Shown here piece after piece: positions 8,546 through 17,160 of a stretch of DNA of 36,380 bases. The notes under the pieces were generated by a model. That model worked only from the letters and a program-made list of their open reading frames with translations, was not told the origin of the DNA and did not search any database. Made by a program: the position numbers and the translations under genes. How positions within the stretch are numbered: position 1 is the stretch's first letter; each line of letters opens with the position of its first letter. The stretch comes from Spirochaetia bacterium (lineage in GTDB: Bacteria; Spirochaetota; Spirochaetia; Treponematales; Breznakiellaceae), in assembly GCA_025997595.1 (NCBI GenBank), contig BNUU01000015.1:1-36380 (forward strand), given 5' to 3'.

Positions 8546-9305
8546 ATGGGTAGAATTTACGTTTTTGTGAACCAGAAGGGGGGGGGTCGGCAAGACCACT
8601 TCCGCGGTGAACATCGGCGCCTATCTCGCAGAAGAAGGGAAATCGGTGCTCCTGGTGGATTTTGATTCCCAGGGGAACCTTTCCAGCGGGGTCGGTGCAA
8701 AACCTCCCAAGCCGGGGGTGTATGAGCTCATCTCCGGGACGGTTCCCATAGACCAGACTATCCGCAAAACTGCCATCCCCAATCTTTTTGCAATTCCCGC
8801 CGGCATCGACCTTTCCGGGGCGGCGGTGGAGCTTATCGAACAGGAAGAACGGGACTTTTTCCTGAAAAAGGCCCTGGAACCGGTCCGCAGCCGTTACGAT
8901 TATATCCTGATTGACTGCCCTCCCAGCCTGGGGGTGCTTACCCTGAACGGCATGGCCGCCGCCGATGCGGTGCTCATTCCCATGCAGTGCGAATATTTTG
9001 CCCTGGAAGGGCTTACCCTGCTCATCCAAACCATCAGCCGGATTCAAAAAAGCCTGAATCCGGGCCTGACCATCGGGGGAATTTTCTTTACCATGTACGA
9101 TCCCCGTATCCGGCTTGCCCAGGATGTGGTCAAACAGGTAAGCGCCTACTTCAAAAGCAAGGTTTTTACCACGATCATCCCCCGGAATGTCCGCCTTTCC
9201 GAAGCGCCCTCCTACGGGAAGCCCATTTCGATCTTCGACCCCCACTGCAGCGGGGCCAAGGCCTACAAAAGCCTTGCCCAGGAGTTGATCCGCCGTGGCG
9301 CCTAA
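8546..9305 (+). CDS. parA: ParA/Soj chromosome-partitioning ATPase, frameshifted at the Walker A motif
   Basis: ParA-family ATPase that acts with ParB in chromosome segregation. From ATG 8546 the reading is MGRIYVFVNQK, the normal ParA start, but a run of eight G (8579-8586) then puts it out of frame and it stops at TGA 8663-8665 after 39 codons. Removing one G restores KGGVGKTT (the deviant Walker A) and a full protein of about 252 residues, the usual length. The rest is intact from the following codons: LLVDFDSQGN (A' motif), LIDCPPSLGVLTL (Walker B) and the helix with RNVRLSEAPS near the C-terminus. A GTG at 8607 opens the downstream frame but would give an inactive ATPase without Walker A. 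The end overlaps parB by 11 bp. A sequencing or assembly error is most likely; transcriptional slippage or a true mutation is possible. Confidence 0.85.
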
Positions 9306-10251
9306 ACGCGGCCTGGGCAAGGGCCTTGAGGCCCTGTTTCCCGTAAACGAAGATGACGGCGGCCTCTCCGCCGCAGGCTTGAGTTTGGGCTATTCTGAAG
9401 GGCAGAACACCCCTGGCAAAGCGGCCCGGTTCTCCGCCGGCGGACCCGCCGGTGAGCTGAAGCTCCCCCTGGACAGGCTCCGGCCCAACCCGGATCAGCC
9501 CCGCAAATATTTTGATGAGGCGGAACTGCAGGAACTGGCGGATTCCATCCGGGAACACGGCATTATTGAGCCCATCATTGCCGGTGACGCCGGGGACGGC
9601 ACCTACATCATCGTCGCCGGTGAACGGCGCTACCGGGCCGCCCCCCTTGCGGGGCTCACGGAAGTACCCGTAATAATACGGGAGTACACCGATGAAAAGC
9701 GGATGGAAGTCGCCCTAATTGAAAATGTCCAACGGGCAGACCTGAACCCCATTGAAGAAGCGGCGGCCTACAAAAATCTGATGGACCTTACGGGGCTTTC
9801 CCAGGATGAAATCGCCGCCAAGGTCGGCAAAAACCGCTCCACCGTGGCAAACGCCCTCCGCCTCCTCCGCCTGCCTCCGGATGTCCAAAAAAGCCTTGAA
9901 AAGGGGGAACTTTCCTCCGGCCACGCACGGGCGATCCTCTCGGTGACCGCTCCCAACGGCCAGGCCCTGCTCTACAGGGAAATCCTCGCCGCGGGCCTTT
10001 CGGTACGGGAAGCTGAAAAACGGGCCGCCGCCCTGAACAACGGCGAGGGGACCGGCGCCGGAAAAACCAGGGCAAAGCCTCCCCATAAACGGGAAGCCGA
10101 ACTGGCGGCCATGGAGCAGAAATTCATCGACACCCTGGGGACCAAGGTGCTCATCAACGGAGATCTCCAAAGGGGCAGCATCCAGATCGACTATTACTCC
10201 ATGGAAGACTTGGACCGGCTGTACGGGATTTTGGGGGGTAAGGGGAAGTAA
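9295..10251 (+). CDS. parB: ParB/Spo0J centromere-binding protein
   Basis: A 318-residue ParB CTP-dependent DNA clamp that binds parS and stimulates ParA. The N-terminus KRGLGKGLEALFP is the usual ParA-interacting segment. LPLDRLRPNPDQPRK-like sequence opens the CTPase domain, with the motif GERRYRAA at about 109-116 and ENVQRADLNPIEEA after it. A helix-turn-helix (LSQDEIAAKVGKNRSTVANA) lies at about 168-190, and a C-terminal dimerisation region follows. The start is GTG at 9295 inside the end of parA, so the two are translationally coupled. All expected motifs are present, which argues that the parA frameshift is recent or artefactual. No close match to the parS palindrome was noticed in this window. 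Confidence 0.93.
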   Translation: MAPKRGLGKGLEALFPVNEDDGGLSAAGLSLGYSEGQNTPGKAARFSAGGPAGELKLPLDRLRPNPDQPRKYFDEAELQELADSIREHGIIEPIIAGDAGDGTYIIVAGERRYRAAPLAGLTEVPVIIREYTDEKRMEVALIENVQRADLNPIEEAAAYKNLMDLTGLSQDEIAAKVGKNRSTVANALRLLRLPPDVQKSLEKGELSSGHARAILSVTAPNGQALLYREILAAGLSVREAEKRAAALNNGEGTGAGKTRAKPPHKREAELAAMEQKFIDTLGTKVLINGDLQRGSIQIDYYSMEDLDRLYGILGGKGK

Positions 10252-10268
10252 CGCTCCGGCGCCCTCCC

Positions 10269-11303
10269 CTATTCCAGTTTCCCGCCTACGTGCAGGATCA
10301 TGTTCTGCACATTCTCGCTGCAATTCACCGGCCTTAAATGAACCGTGGGATGGGCATTGGCAAAAACCCGAAAAATCTCGTCTGCAAAGCCCTGGCCAAT
10401 CATATCCACCCCGGTAAAATCCAGAACCACCTCCAAAAAACGGTCAAACCGGGTGATAAGCCGTCTGGCCTGGGACCGGGACATGAGGGATTCACCCTCG
10501 TACTGCATCAACTGTACCGGAATGGCGGTCTTGTGGAATCCCGGCTGCTTGTCGGGATCGGTGTACTCGTTAAACACATCGGCAATCTGTAAGGAAGAAT
10601 TTTTCCGTATACGCATACCCACTCCGGTTCCGCTAAAACCATTTCCCCGGAGGTCTTCCAGAAGCCGGTCTTCATTCTCATGCCCCCAAAACGTAAGATT
10701 TCCCGAAAAAATAGCAAATTCATCAAAGATACGGGAAGAAAAAAAGATCCCTTCACCGGAATGTTTCGCAGGGTTCGATGTAAATTTCCCCTTTGCCAGT
10801 TCCAAAATAGAATGCTTTGGGTCCTCAAGCCCTAAATCATCTTTTATTTTATTAAATATCCCTATACCCTGATCTTCTATATCAATTTCAATAGTCCGGG
10901 CATTGATGGTTAAGGTTACCCGCAGATCCTTTGAGCCGGAATGTTCGATGGCATTGTTCACCATCTCGGTAAATCCATATTGGCAAATCTGACGGATATT
11001 CGGCGCTATACCTTCTAAGCGGGAAGAAATATCTTTCCGCCATAAGGTATCCTCGTCCAGGGAGTCATCCACCTTATAAGAATATCTAAACACCGTATCA
11101 ACCAGTCGATAGTTGGGATACCGGCCTTTCCGTTCCTTTTGTATGATCCTCTCACCAATAAGGATATTGAGGTACTTCATCGCAGTAGGCTTGGACAGAC
11201 CAAAATGTTTCATCAATACGGAAAGGATATCATTCTGATGTGCCGAAATGTTTTCAATGATAAAGTTATTTATCGCATCAACTATCTCTTTGGTAAACTT
11301 CAA
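10269..11303 (-). CDS. HTH / HATPase / DUF4325 three-domain regulator
   Basis: A 344-residue protein with three parts. Residues of about 10-70 form a winged-helix-like HTH (FGLSKPTAMKYLNILIGERI). Residues of about 105-215 form a GHKL ATPase domain with N-box FTEMVNNAIEHS, G1 box DIEDQGIGI and a later SGEGIFFSSR. Residues of about 255-344 form a STAS-like DUF4325 module, including LVSRSQARRL-like sequence and LDFTGVDMIGQGFADEIFR. The architecture suggests a DNA-binding or antisigma-type switch in one chain; its target is unknown. The start is TTG at 11303, chosen because AAGAGGA lies 8 bp upstream and a good promoter lies further up. It converges on parB with 17 bp between the genes. Confidence 0.8.
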   Translation of the reverse strand: MKFTKEIVDAINNFIIENISAHQNDILSVLMKHFGLSKPTAMKYLNILIGERIIQKERKGRYPNYRLVDTVFRYSYKVDDSLDEDTLWRKDISSRLEGIAPNIRQICQYGFTEMVNNAIEHSGSKDLRVTLTINARTIEIDIEDQGIGIFNKIKDDLGLEDPKHSILELAKGKFTSNPAKHSGEGIFFSSRIFDEFAIFSGNLTFWGHENEDRLLEDLRGNGFSGTGVGMRIRKNSSLQIADVFNEYTDPDKQPGFHKTAIPVQLMQYEGESLMSRSQARRLITRFDRFLEVVLDFTGVDMIGQGFADEIFRVFANAHPTVHLRPVNCSENVQNMILHVGGKLE

Positions 11304-11323
11304 GATATAATTCCTCTTATTTA

Positions 11324-11352
11324 AGTATAATATAAAACCAAAACCTTGCCAA
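11324..11352 (-). promoter_or_regulatory. Sigma-70-type promoter of the HTH/ATPase gene
   Basis: On the minus strand TTGGCA (11347-11352) and TATACT (11324-11329) are separated by exactly 17 bp. The predicted start of transcription is near 11317, followed by AAGAGGA and the TTG start codon at 11303. Confidence 0.65.
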
Positions 11353-11380
11353 TCACAACATTACCCGTTATTCTATACTC

Positions 11381-12718
11381 ATGCCACATCCCCGCTTAAC
11401 CCTCCGGCAGAAGCTTGGTTTCGGTATTTTCGACCTGGGGGGGAACATGTTTTTCACCCTCATGGGGTTCTGGACCCTTAAGTACCTGACCGACATGGTG
11501 GGTATTGCGGCGGCGTGGGCGGGGATTGCGGTGATGGTGGGGAAGGCCTGGGATGCGGTGACCGACCCGGTGATGGGTTATATTTCCGACCGCACCCGGA
11601 CCCGATGGGGCCGCCGCCGACCCTACCTCCTCTTTGGGGCGCTGCCCATGCTGCTGACCATGTGGCTTTTTTTTACCGTCCCCCCCGCCGTAAGTCCCGT
11701 GCTCCTCTTTCTCTGGGCGATGCTGACCCTGATGCTCCTTAACACGGCGGCCACGGTGATCAACATCCCCTATTCTTCACTGACCCCGGAACTGACCGAC
11801 GATTACCACGAGCGGAGCAGTCTGAACGGCTACCGCTTTGGCTGCGCGGTCTTTGGGACCATCATCGGGGCGGCGGCGGTGCAGCCCCTGACGGAGCTTT
11901 TCAGCAGTCCCCGGCTGGGCTGGTCCGTGACCGGGCTTATCCTGGGGGCGGTGATGGCCCTCACCACCCTCCTCACCTTCTTTGGTACCAAAGAAAAGGC
12001 CCATACCGCCGCCGACATCCCCACCGAGGGCTTTTTTTCCACCTATAAGGGGGTGTTTTCCAACCGGCCCTATGTCAGGCTCCTCTTTACCTATGCCCTG
12101 CATATCATGGGGATCACCTTCCTCCAGAGCATCCTGGCCTACTACACCGAATACATCTACCGTCGCCCGGACATTACCCCCCTGGCAATGATGATTCTGC
12201 TGTTGACCGCCATGGTGTTTATCCCCGTTTCGGTGCTGGTTTCCAAAAAAATCGGCAAAAAGCGTACCTATCAAATTTGCTTTGCCATTATTGCCAGCGC
12301 CTGCATGATCATCTACCTCTTTGGGCAAAACAGCGGAATCGGCTTCTTCCTGGCGCTGATGGCCTATGCGGGAATCGGGGTGGGGTTCAGCTACGTGGCC
12401 CCCTACGCCATGGTCCCGGACGCCATCGACTACGGCGCGGTCAAAGCCGGGGGGGAGCGGAAAGAGGGGGCCTATTACGGCATCTGGACCTTTATTTCCA
12501 AACTGGGCACCGCCCTTTCGGTCTTTGTTTCCGGGGCCATCCTCTCCCTGGGGGGCTATGCGGCCAATACGGAACAGACCGGGGCGGCCATTTCCGCCAT
12601 CAGGCTCCTCATCGGTCCCATACCGGCCCTCATCCTGTTGGGGGCCATGGTGGTGATCCAGTTTTATACCCTGGACGAAGGGGCCTTTAAAAGGCTGATG
12701 GGACAGGGGAAGAATTAA
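11381..12718 (+). CDS. GPH-family sugar:cation symporter (MelB-like MFS)
   Basis: A 445-residue integral membrane protein with about twelve hydrophobic segments, of the glycoside-pentoside-hexuronide:cation symporter family. The signature KAWDAVTDPVMGYISDRT contains the Asp residues equivalent to the cation-site acids of MelB, followed by RTRWGRRRPYLLFGA, the conserved cytoplasmic loop. The opening LRQKLGFGIFDLGGNMFF is typical of the family N-terminus. It probably imports an oligosaccharide or glycoside with Na+ or H+; the substrate cannot be read from sequence. No Shine-Dalgarno precedes ATG 11381, and a TATACT sits directly in front of it (11374-11379), so initiation is unclear. Its 3' end overlaps the convergent dehydrogenase gene by 32 bp. 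Confidence 0.9.
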   Translation: MPHPRLTLRQKLGFGIFDLGGNMFFTLMGFWTLKYLTDMVGIAAAWAGIAVMVGKAWDAVTDPVMGYISDRTRTRWGRRRPYLLFGALPMLLTMWLFFTVPPAVSPVLLFLWAMLTLMLLNTAATVINIPYSSLTPELTDDYHERSSLNGYRFGCAVFGTIIGAAAVQPLTELFSSPRLGWSVTGLILGAVMALTTLLTFFGTKEKAHTAADIPTEGFFSTYKGVFSNRPYVRLLFTYALHIMGITFLQSILAYYTEYIYRRPDITPLAMMILLLTAMVFIPVSVLVSKKIGKKRTYQICFAIIASACMIIYLFGQNSGIGFFLALMAYAGIGVGFSYVAPYAMVPDAIDYGAVKAGGERKEGAYYGIWTFISKLGTALSVFVSGAILSLGGYAANTEQTGAAISAIRLLIGPIPALILLGAMVVIQFYTLDEGAFKRLMGQGKN

Positions 12719-13700
12719 GGGAAGCAGGCCTCGGCGGCGGCTTTCGGTACCCGGTCTTTACATCCACCAGGCTTTCCAGGGTTTCGCCCTTGAGGAACCG
12801 CGAGGCATTCTCCAAATTCAGCTTCATGATGTGTTCGCCGGTTTCGGGCATGTTGCGGCCCCCGGCGACATGGGGGGTGATAACTGCGGTCTCAATCTTC
12901 CAGAGCCGGTGTCCGGCGGGCAGGGGTTCCGGCATGGTCACATCAAGACCGGCGCCGCCCAGATGGCCCGATTCCAGGGCGTCGCAGAGGGCTTCCGTGT
13001 CTATGGCGGGGCCGCGGCCGCCGTTAATAATGACCGCCCCGTCCTTCATTGCCGCAAGCTGTTTCCGGCCGATTACCCCGGCGGTGCCGGCGACCCCCGG
13101 CAGAATTATGGCAACGATATCGGCGCGGGGCAGGAGTTCGTCGAGTTTGTCAAAAAGGTACTGCTCATCCACACAGTCCGGTTTCGGCTGCATGGTCCGG
13201 CGGACCCCGATGACATGGGCCCCCAGGGCCTTCATGCGCCAGGCATATTCGCAGCCGATGTCCCCCAGGCCCACCACCAGAACCACCGCTCCCAGGATGC
13301 TTTTTACCTGACCCCGGCTCTGCCAGCGGCCCTTGATCTGTTCATCCCGGTAGAGGTGCAGCTTTTTCACGATTTCAAAGGTCATGGCCACCATGTGTTC
13401 GGAAACCCCGTGGCCGTAACCCCCTGAGGCGCAGGTCAAAAGCACATCGCCGCCGATTTCGCCGTTCACATAGCCGTCGGTACCGGCGGATTGCAGCTGA
13501 ATCCACTTGAGCCGGGGACAGAGCTTGATAAAATCCCGGCCGGGGCTCCCAAAAATGATAACCGTATCACGGGCCGTTGCGGGATCAATCTTCCCCGTGT
13601 CCTGACCTTCATTGAATATGATTTCGTAACTGCTCAATATTTTGGCAAGCCGCTCCTTAAAAGAAGCGTCCGCGGGAAACAGCACAATGGCCTTATCCAC
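12687..13700 (-). CDS. D-2-hydroxyacid dehydrogenase family protein
   Basis: An NAD(P)-dependent D-isomer-specific 2-hydroxyacid dehydrogenase of 337 residues. The Rossmann motif is VVGLGDIGCEYAWRM. The catalytic set is visible: Arg in INGGRGPAID, Glu in VTMPEPLP and His in VITPHVAGG. The cofactor loop VIGVRRTMQPK with two Arg could favour NADP, though this is weak. The frame is open to TTG 13733, but GTG 13700 is the better start: AAGGGGG lies 7 bp upstream and the protein then begins VDKAIVLFPADAS, as expected for the family. Substrate unknown. It follows the queuosine transporter on the same strand and converges with the MFS gene, overlapping it by 32 bp. Confidence 0.88.
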   Translation of the reverse strand: MDKAIVLFPADASFKERLAKILSSYEIIFNEGQDTGKIDPATARDTVIIFGSPGRDFIKLCPRLKWIQLQSAGTDGYVNGEIGGDVLLTCASGGYGHGVSEHMVAMTFEIVKKLHLYRDEQIKGRWQSRGQVKSILGAVVLVVGLGDIGCEYAWRMKALGAHVIGVRRTMQPKPDCVDEQYLFDKLDELLPRADIVAIILPGVAGTAGVIGRKQLAAMKDGAVIINGGRGPAIDTEALCDALESGHLGGAGLDVTMPEPLPAGHRLWKIETAVITPHVAGGRNMPETGEHIMKLNLENASRFLKGETLESLVDVKTGYRKPPPRPASLNSSPVPSAF

Positions 13701-13739
13701 AATAATCCCCCTTAACAGGCATATCGTATACAATTCCTG

Positions 13740-14483
13740 TCAAAAACGAAAGGGATTGTACTTTTCCTCCCGGTCAAAGGTGTCGATCCCCTCTTTTTGC
13801 TTGAGCTTCCGCACCGTCAGGTAGGTTATGGGGGTCATGATCACCTCGATCAAACACTTAAAGAGGTAGTTGGTAAGCACCAGGGTGACAAAGAGTTCCC
13901 AGCCGAATACCCCGGTGACGGAGGCCACGGTCACAAAGACCAGGCTGTCCAGAAATTCCCCCACCAGGGTGGACCCGATAGTCCTGACCCAGAGGAATTT
14001 TCCCTTCATCAGTACTTTTATACGGGAAAGGATCGCCGAATTGGAAAATTCCCCCACCCAGTAGCCCAAAAGGCTTGCCAGTGCGATGCCCCCGGTACTC
14101 ATGCCGCCGAGGATCGCGTCGAAGGCGGCGGACCCGGCGTATTCCTCCCAGCTTGCGTCGGCGGGGAGGAGCCGCAAAAGGAAAAAGACCAGCGAAGCCA
14201 GGGCCAGGGCGCAAAACCCGGTCCAGATGACCCGCCGCCCGGCGCGGAACCCGTACACCTCGGTAAGCACATCCCCAAAGACGTAGGCCAGGGGGAAAAG
14301 CAGGGTACCGCCGTCAAAGGCCAGGGGGACCGCGGGTATTCCGAATACGCCGAAAAGGGAAAAGCCCAGGTCCACGATCTTTGCCGAGGACGCCACATTA
14401 CTCACGATAAGGATGGCCACAAAAGCAGCCATCACCAAGTCGAGATACCGGTAGGAACGGGGAGAGGAAATAGAAGATGACAT
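13740..14483 (-). CDS. Queuosine precursor transporter, YhhQ family
   Basis: A 247-residue inner-membrane protein with about six hydrophobic helices, of the YhhQ/COG1738 family that imports queuosine precursors (preQ0/preQ1 or queuine) for tRNA modification. Family blocks visible are FDGGTLLFPLAYVFGDVLTE-like sequence near residue 60, YWVGEFSNSAILSRIK and WVRTIGSTLVGEFLDSLVFV; the Asp and Glu residues in these are typical. A preQ1-I riboswitch lies directly upstream and overlaps its ribosome binding site AAGGAG, placed 6 bp before the ATG. That strongly supports both the function and preQ1-dependent translational control. No other queuosine synthesis gene is in the window. Confidence 0.93.
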   Translation of the reverse strand: MSSSISSPRSYRYLDLVMAAFVAILIVSNVASSAKIVDLGFSLFGVFGIPAVPLAFDGGTLLFPLAYVFGDVLTEVYGFRAGRRVIWTGFCALALASLVFFLLRLLPADASWEEYAGSAAFDAILGGMSTGGIALASLLGYWVGEFSNSAILSRIKVLMKGKFLWVRTIGSTLVGEFLDSLVFVTVASVTGVFGWELFVTLVLTNYLFKCLIEVIMTPITYLTVRKLKQKEGIDTFDREEKYNPFRF

Positions 14484-14489
14484 GAGGAA

Positions 14490-14530
14490 CTCCTTGTTTT
14501 GTTTAGGCAGGTGGATCTGGGGTACTGCCG
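14490..14530 (-). promoter_or_regulatory. preQ1-I riboswitch controlling the YhhQ-type transporter
   Basis: On the minus strand, a P1 stem GGCAG (14529-14525) pairs with CTGCC (14510-14506). The C directly before the 3' P1 strand matches the preQ1-recognising cytosine of the class. The A-rich tail TAAACAAAACAAGG (14505-14492) is nearly identical to the tail of the well-studied Thermoanaerobacter aptamer. Loop bases CAG/CC can pair with the tail C and the GG of the Shine-Dalgarno AAGGAG (14495-14490), which gives the H-type pseudoknot. The loop is about 4 nt longer than in that example. Ligand binding would hide the ribosome binding site and shut off translation. Recognised by eye from the consensus. 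Confidence 0.8.
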
Positions 14531-14542
14531 TTTCAATTTAAA

Positions 14543-14607
14543 ACTAAATGAAGATTAACCACGAACAACACGAACCACACCAAAAAGATCATTTAGTTCG
14601 TGGTTAA
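14543..14607. repeat. Interleaved inverted repeats after glgP
   Basis: Two inverted repeats interleave in this spacer: TTAACCACGAAC (14555-14566) with GTTCGTGGTTAA (14596-14607), and ACTAAATGA (14543-14551) with TCATTTAGT (14589-14597). They cannot nest; they would form competing hairpins or a pseudoknot. They lie just past the glgP stop and may act as its terminator or be a dispersed intergenic repeat. Confidence 0.6.
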
Positions 14608-14619
14608 ATTCTTATTTCT

Positions 14620-17160
14620 CTATGCCCACTTGATAAACCCCGACCGGTAAGGATGCACCAGGGCATCATGCTTGGGCAGGATGCGCACCGTGTGGCCCTG
14701 CATGCCGGTGTCGTCACATTCGATCCGCACCTGGAAAAGGTGGGCGCTGCCTTCCTTGCCGACGGCCTTCATCTCCGTCTTCCGGGCGTTTTTGATCTCC
14801 GTGCTTTGGTTCGATACCGAGCCGTGGTAGAGCTCAACCTGGAGTTCATCCGGGGAGAGGGGGCCCAGCTCAATACGGGCCGTGACGGTGAGGGCATCCC
14901 CCCGCTGCATCACGGGTTTGGCGTTGGAGTCGATCCTGAGGATCTTGATGCCGTCCCAGGACTGGCGCAGCTTGCCGAAATAGGCCGCCAGGGACTTTGA
15001 TTCCGCATAATCGTCCTTGAGGATGCGGCGGTAGTTCTTGAGGGCGGGGAAGTAGAAGTTGTTGGAATAGTCCATCAGCATCCGGTGGCTGGACATGGAC
15101 TGGCCGATTTCCTTCATGCAGGTTTTCATCCGCTTTATCCATTCGCGGGGGAGGCCGTCCCGGCCGCGCTGGTAAAAGAGGGGGATGATGTCCCGTTCCA
15201 GGAGGTCGTAGAGGGCCTTGCTCTCCACATCATCCTGGAGCTGATCGTCGTTGTACTGTTCGCCCTGGCCGATTGCCCAGCCGACCTCGGCATTGTAGGC
15301 CTCGTCCCACCAGCCGTCCAGAATCGAGCAGTTAAGGACGCCGTTCATGGCGGCCTTCATGCCGCTGGTGCCGGAGGCTTCCATGGGCCGCCGGGGGGTG
15401 TTGAGCCACACATCGCCGCCCGAGGTCAAGTAGCGGGCAACGGTCATGTCGTAGTTTTCCACAAAGACGATGCGGCTGGTGACATCGTATTTTTCCGCAA
15501 AGTGGATGATGTCCCGGATAAGGTCCTTACCGGGCATGTCGTGGGGATGGGCCTTCCCGGCAAAAATAAGCTGGATGGGCCGTTCGTTGTCCTTGATCAG
15601 CCGAAGGAGCCGTTCCGGGTCCCGCAGGAGCAGATTACCCCGCTTGTAGGTGGCAAAACGGCGGGCAAAACAGAGGGTCAGCGCATAGGGGGAGAGGGCG
15701 TCTTCGGCTTCCCGGACCTGGCGTTCCACCGCGCCGGTCCGTTTGTAGTGCTCCCGCATGCGGTTCCGGACAAAGGCCACGAGCCGTTCACGGCGGCGTT
15801 CATGGGTGCGCCAGAGTTCCTCATCGGAAATACGATCCATGCGGTCCCAAATTGCCAGATCCGTGGGCTCTTCCTCAAAATGGGGGCCAAAGTAGCGGTC
15901 CAAAAGGTCAACCATGCCGCTGGAAACCCAGGTCCGGGGATGTACCCCGTTGGTCACATGGTGGATGGGCACCTCCTCCAGGGGAAGGCCGGGCCAAAGC
16001 CCCTTCCACATCTCCCGTGAAACCACCCCGTGCAGCCGGGCAACCCCGTTGGCATAGGCGGCAAACTTGAGGGCCAGCACGGTCATGCAGTAGGTTTCAT
16101 GGTCATCATTGGCCTGTACCCGCCCAAGGCCCAGGAAGTCCTTCCAGGAAATTCCCAGAATCTGCGGCCATGACTTGAAGTATTTTTCCATAAGGGGGAT
16201 GTCAAAACGCTCGTTCCCCGCGGGAACCGGCGTATGGGTGGTAAAGACATTGGTGGGCCATACCGCTTCACGGGCCTCGTCAAAGGAGAAATGCTTTTCC
16301 CCCATGATTTCCCGGACCCGCTCAAGCCCCAAAAAGGCCGAATGGCCTTCGTTCATGTGGGTGGCGGCGGGGTTGATCCCCATGGCCCGCAGGGCCCGGA
16401 TTCCGCCGATACCCAGCAGAATTTCCTGCTGAATACGGGTTTCCTTGTCCCCGCCGTAAAGGGCGGCGGTGATGTTCCTGATATCCGGGGCGTTTTCTTC
16501 GATGTTGGTATCCAAAAGGTAGAGGGAGCTGCGGCCCACCTTGACTTCCCAAATCTGGGCAACGGCCTGACGGCCGGCCAAATCCACGGAAATTTTGATG
16601 GGGTTACCGTCTTTCCCAAATTTCCGCTCAACCGGCATGTTGTACCAGTCGTTTTCGGGGTAGGTTTCCTGCTGAAAACCATCGGCATTGAGGGCCTGCT
16701 TGAAATAGCCCTGCCGGTACAGGAGGCCGATACCCACCAGAGGCAGCCCCATGTCGGAGGAGGTCTTCATGTGATCCCCGGAAAGGATGCCAAGCCCGCC
16801 TGAATAGATGGGGAGGGACACATCCATGCCGTATTCCATGGAGAAATAGGCCACCACGTCTTTTTTGGAACCCTTGTACCAGGTATCACCCTTCTTGTAG
16901 CGCTGGAACCGGTCGTAGACTTCCTTGAGAGCCGCTAAATATGAATCATCCTTGGCCACACTGGCAAGCCGTTCCTGGCTGACCATACCCAGGGTCCGTA
17001 TGGGACTCTGGTGGGACTGAACCCAGGCATCGTAATCCAACCGGATAAAAAGCTGAACCGCATTATAATTCCATGAAAGCCAGAGGTTACGGGCAATCTC
17101 CTCCAGGGGCTTAAGGGCCGGGGGAAGTTTCGGTTTAACCGTGTATGTTGAAATGTTCAT
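14620..17160 (-). CDS. glgP: Glycogen/alpha-glucan phosphorylase (GT35)
   Basis: An 846-residue glycogen/maltodextrin phosphorylase of the shorter, DUF3417-containing bacterial and thermophile type. It releases glucose-1-phosphate from alpha-1,4-glucans using pyridoxal phosphate. The N-terminal region LEEIARNLWLSWN is the DUF3417 hallmark. The central part has YFSMEYG and SGGLGILSGDH, and the PLP lysine is about K602 in EASGTSGMKAAMNG. An odd C-terminal beta region of about 130 residues ends the protein. ATG 17160 gives the usual start NISTYTVKPKLP; the frame extends to a TTG two codons earlier. The start codon lies in an 8-bp hairpin. The gene follows an ECF sigma/anti-sigma pair on the same strand with a gap of 36 bp. 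Confidence 0.95.
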   Translation of the reverse strand: MNISTYTVKPKLPPALKPLEEIARNLWLSWNYNAVQLFIRLDYDAWVQSHQSPIRTLGMVSQERLASVAKDDSYLAALKEVYDRFQRYKKGDTWYKGSKKDVVAYFSMEYGMDVSLPIYSGGLGILSGDHMKTSSDMGLPLVGIGLLYRQGYFKQALNADGFQQETYPENDWYNMPVERKFGKDGNPIKISVDLAGRQAVAQIWEVKVGRSSLYLLDTNIEENAPDIRNITAALYGGDKETRIQQEILLGIGGIRALRAMGINPAATHMNEGHSAFLGLERVREIMGEKHFSFDEAREAVWPTNVFTTHTPVPAGNERFDIPLMEKYFKSWPQILGISWKDFLGLGRVQANDDHETYCMTVLALKFAAYANGVARLHGVVSREMWKGLWPGLPLEEVPIHHVTNGVHPRTWVSSGMVDLLDRYFGPHFEEEPTDLAIWDRMDRISDEELWRTHERRRERLVAFVRNRMREHYKRTGAVERQVREAEDALSPYALTLCFARRFATYKRGNLLLRDPERLLRLIKDNERPIQLIFAGKAHPHDMPGKDLIRDIIHFAEKYDVTSRIVFVENYDMTVARYLTSGGDVWLNTPRRPMEASGTSGMKAAMNGVLNCSILDGWWDEAYNAEVGWAIGQGEQYNDDQLQDDVESKALYDLLERDIIPLFYQRGRDGLPREWIKRMKTCMKEIGQSMSSHRMLMDYSNNFYFPALKNYRRILKDDYAESKSLAAYFGKLRQSWDGIKILRIDSNAKPVMQRGDALTVTARIELGPLSPDELQVELYHGSVSNQSTEIKNARKTEMKAVGKEGSAHLFQVRIECDDTGMQGHTVRILPKHDALVHPYRSGFIKWA

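Noticed and set aside
8607..9305. GTG-started ParA without Walker A
   Set aside because: The conserved N-terminus is present just upstream in another frame, so this is a frameshift, not a real start.
14484..14619. tRNA or other RNA gene in this spacer
   Set aside because: No cloverleaf; the structure is explained by the preQ1 riboswitch and the inverted repeats.
15085..16020. 311-codon open frame antisense to glgP
   Set aside because: It is a shadow of a GC-rich gene; low-complexity translation with no motif.
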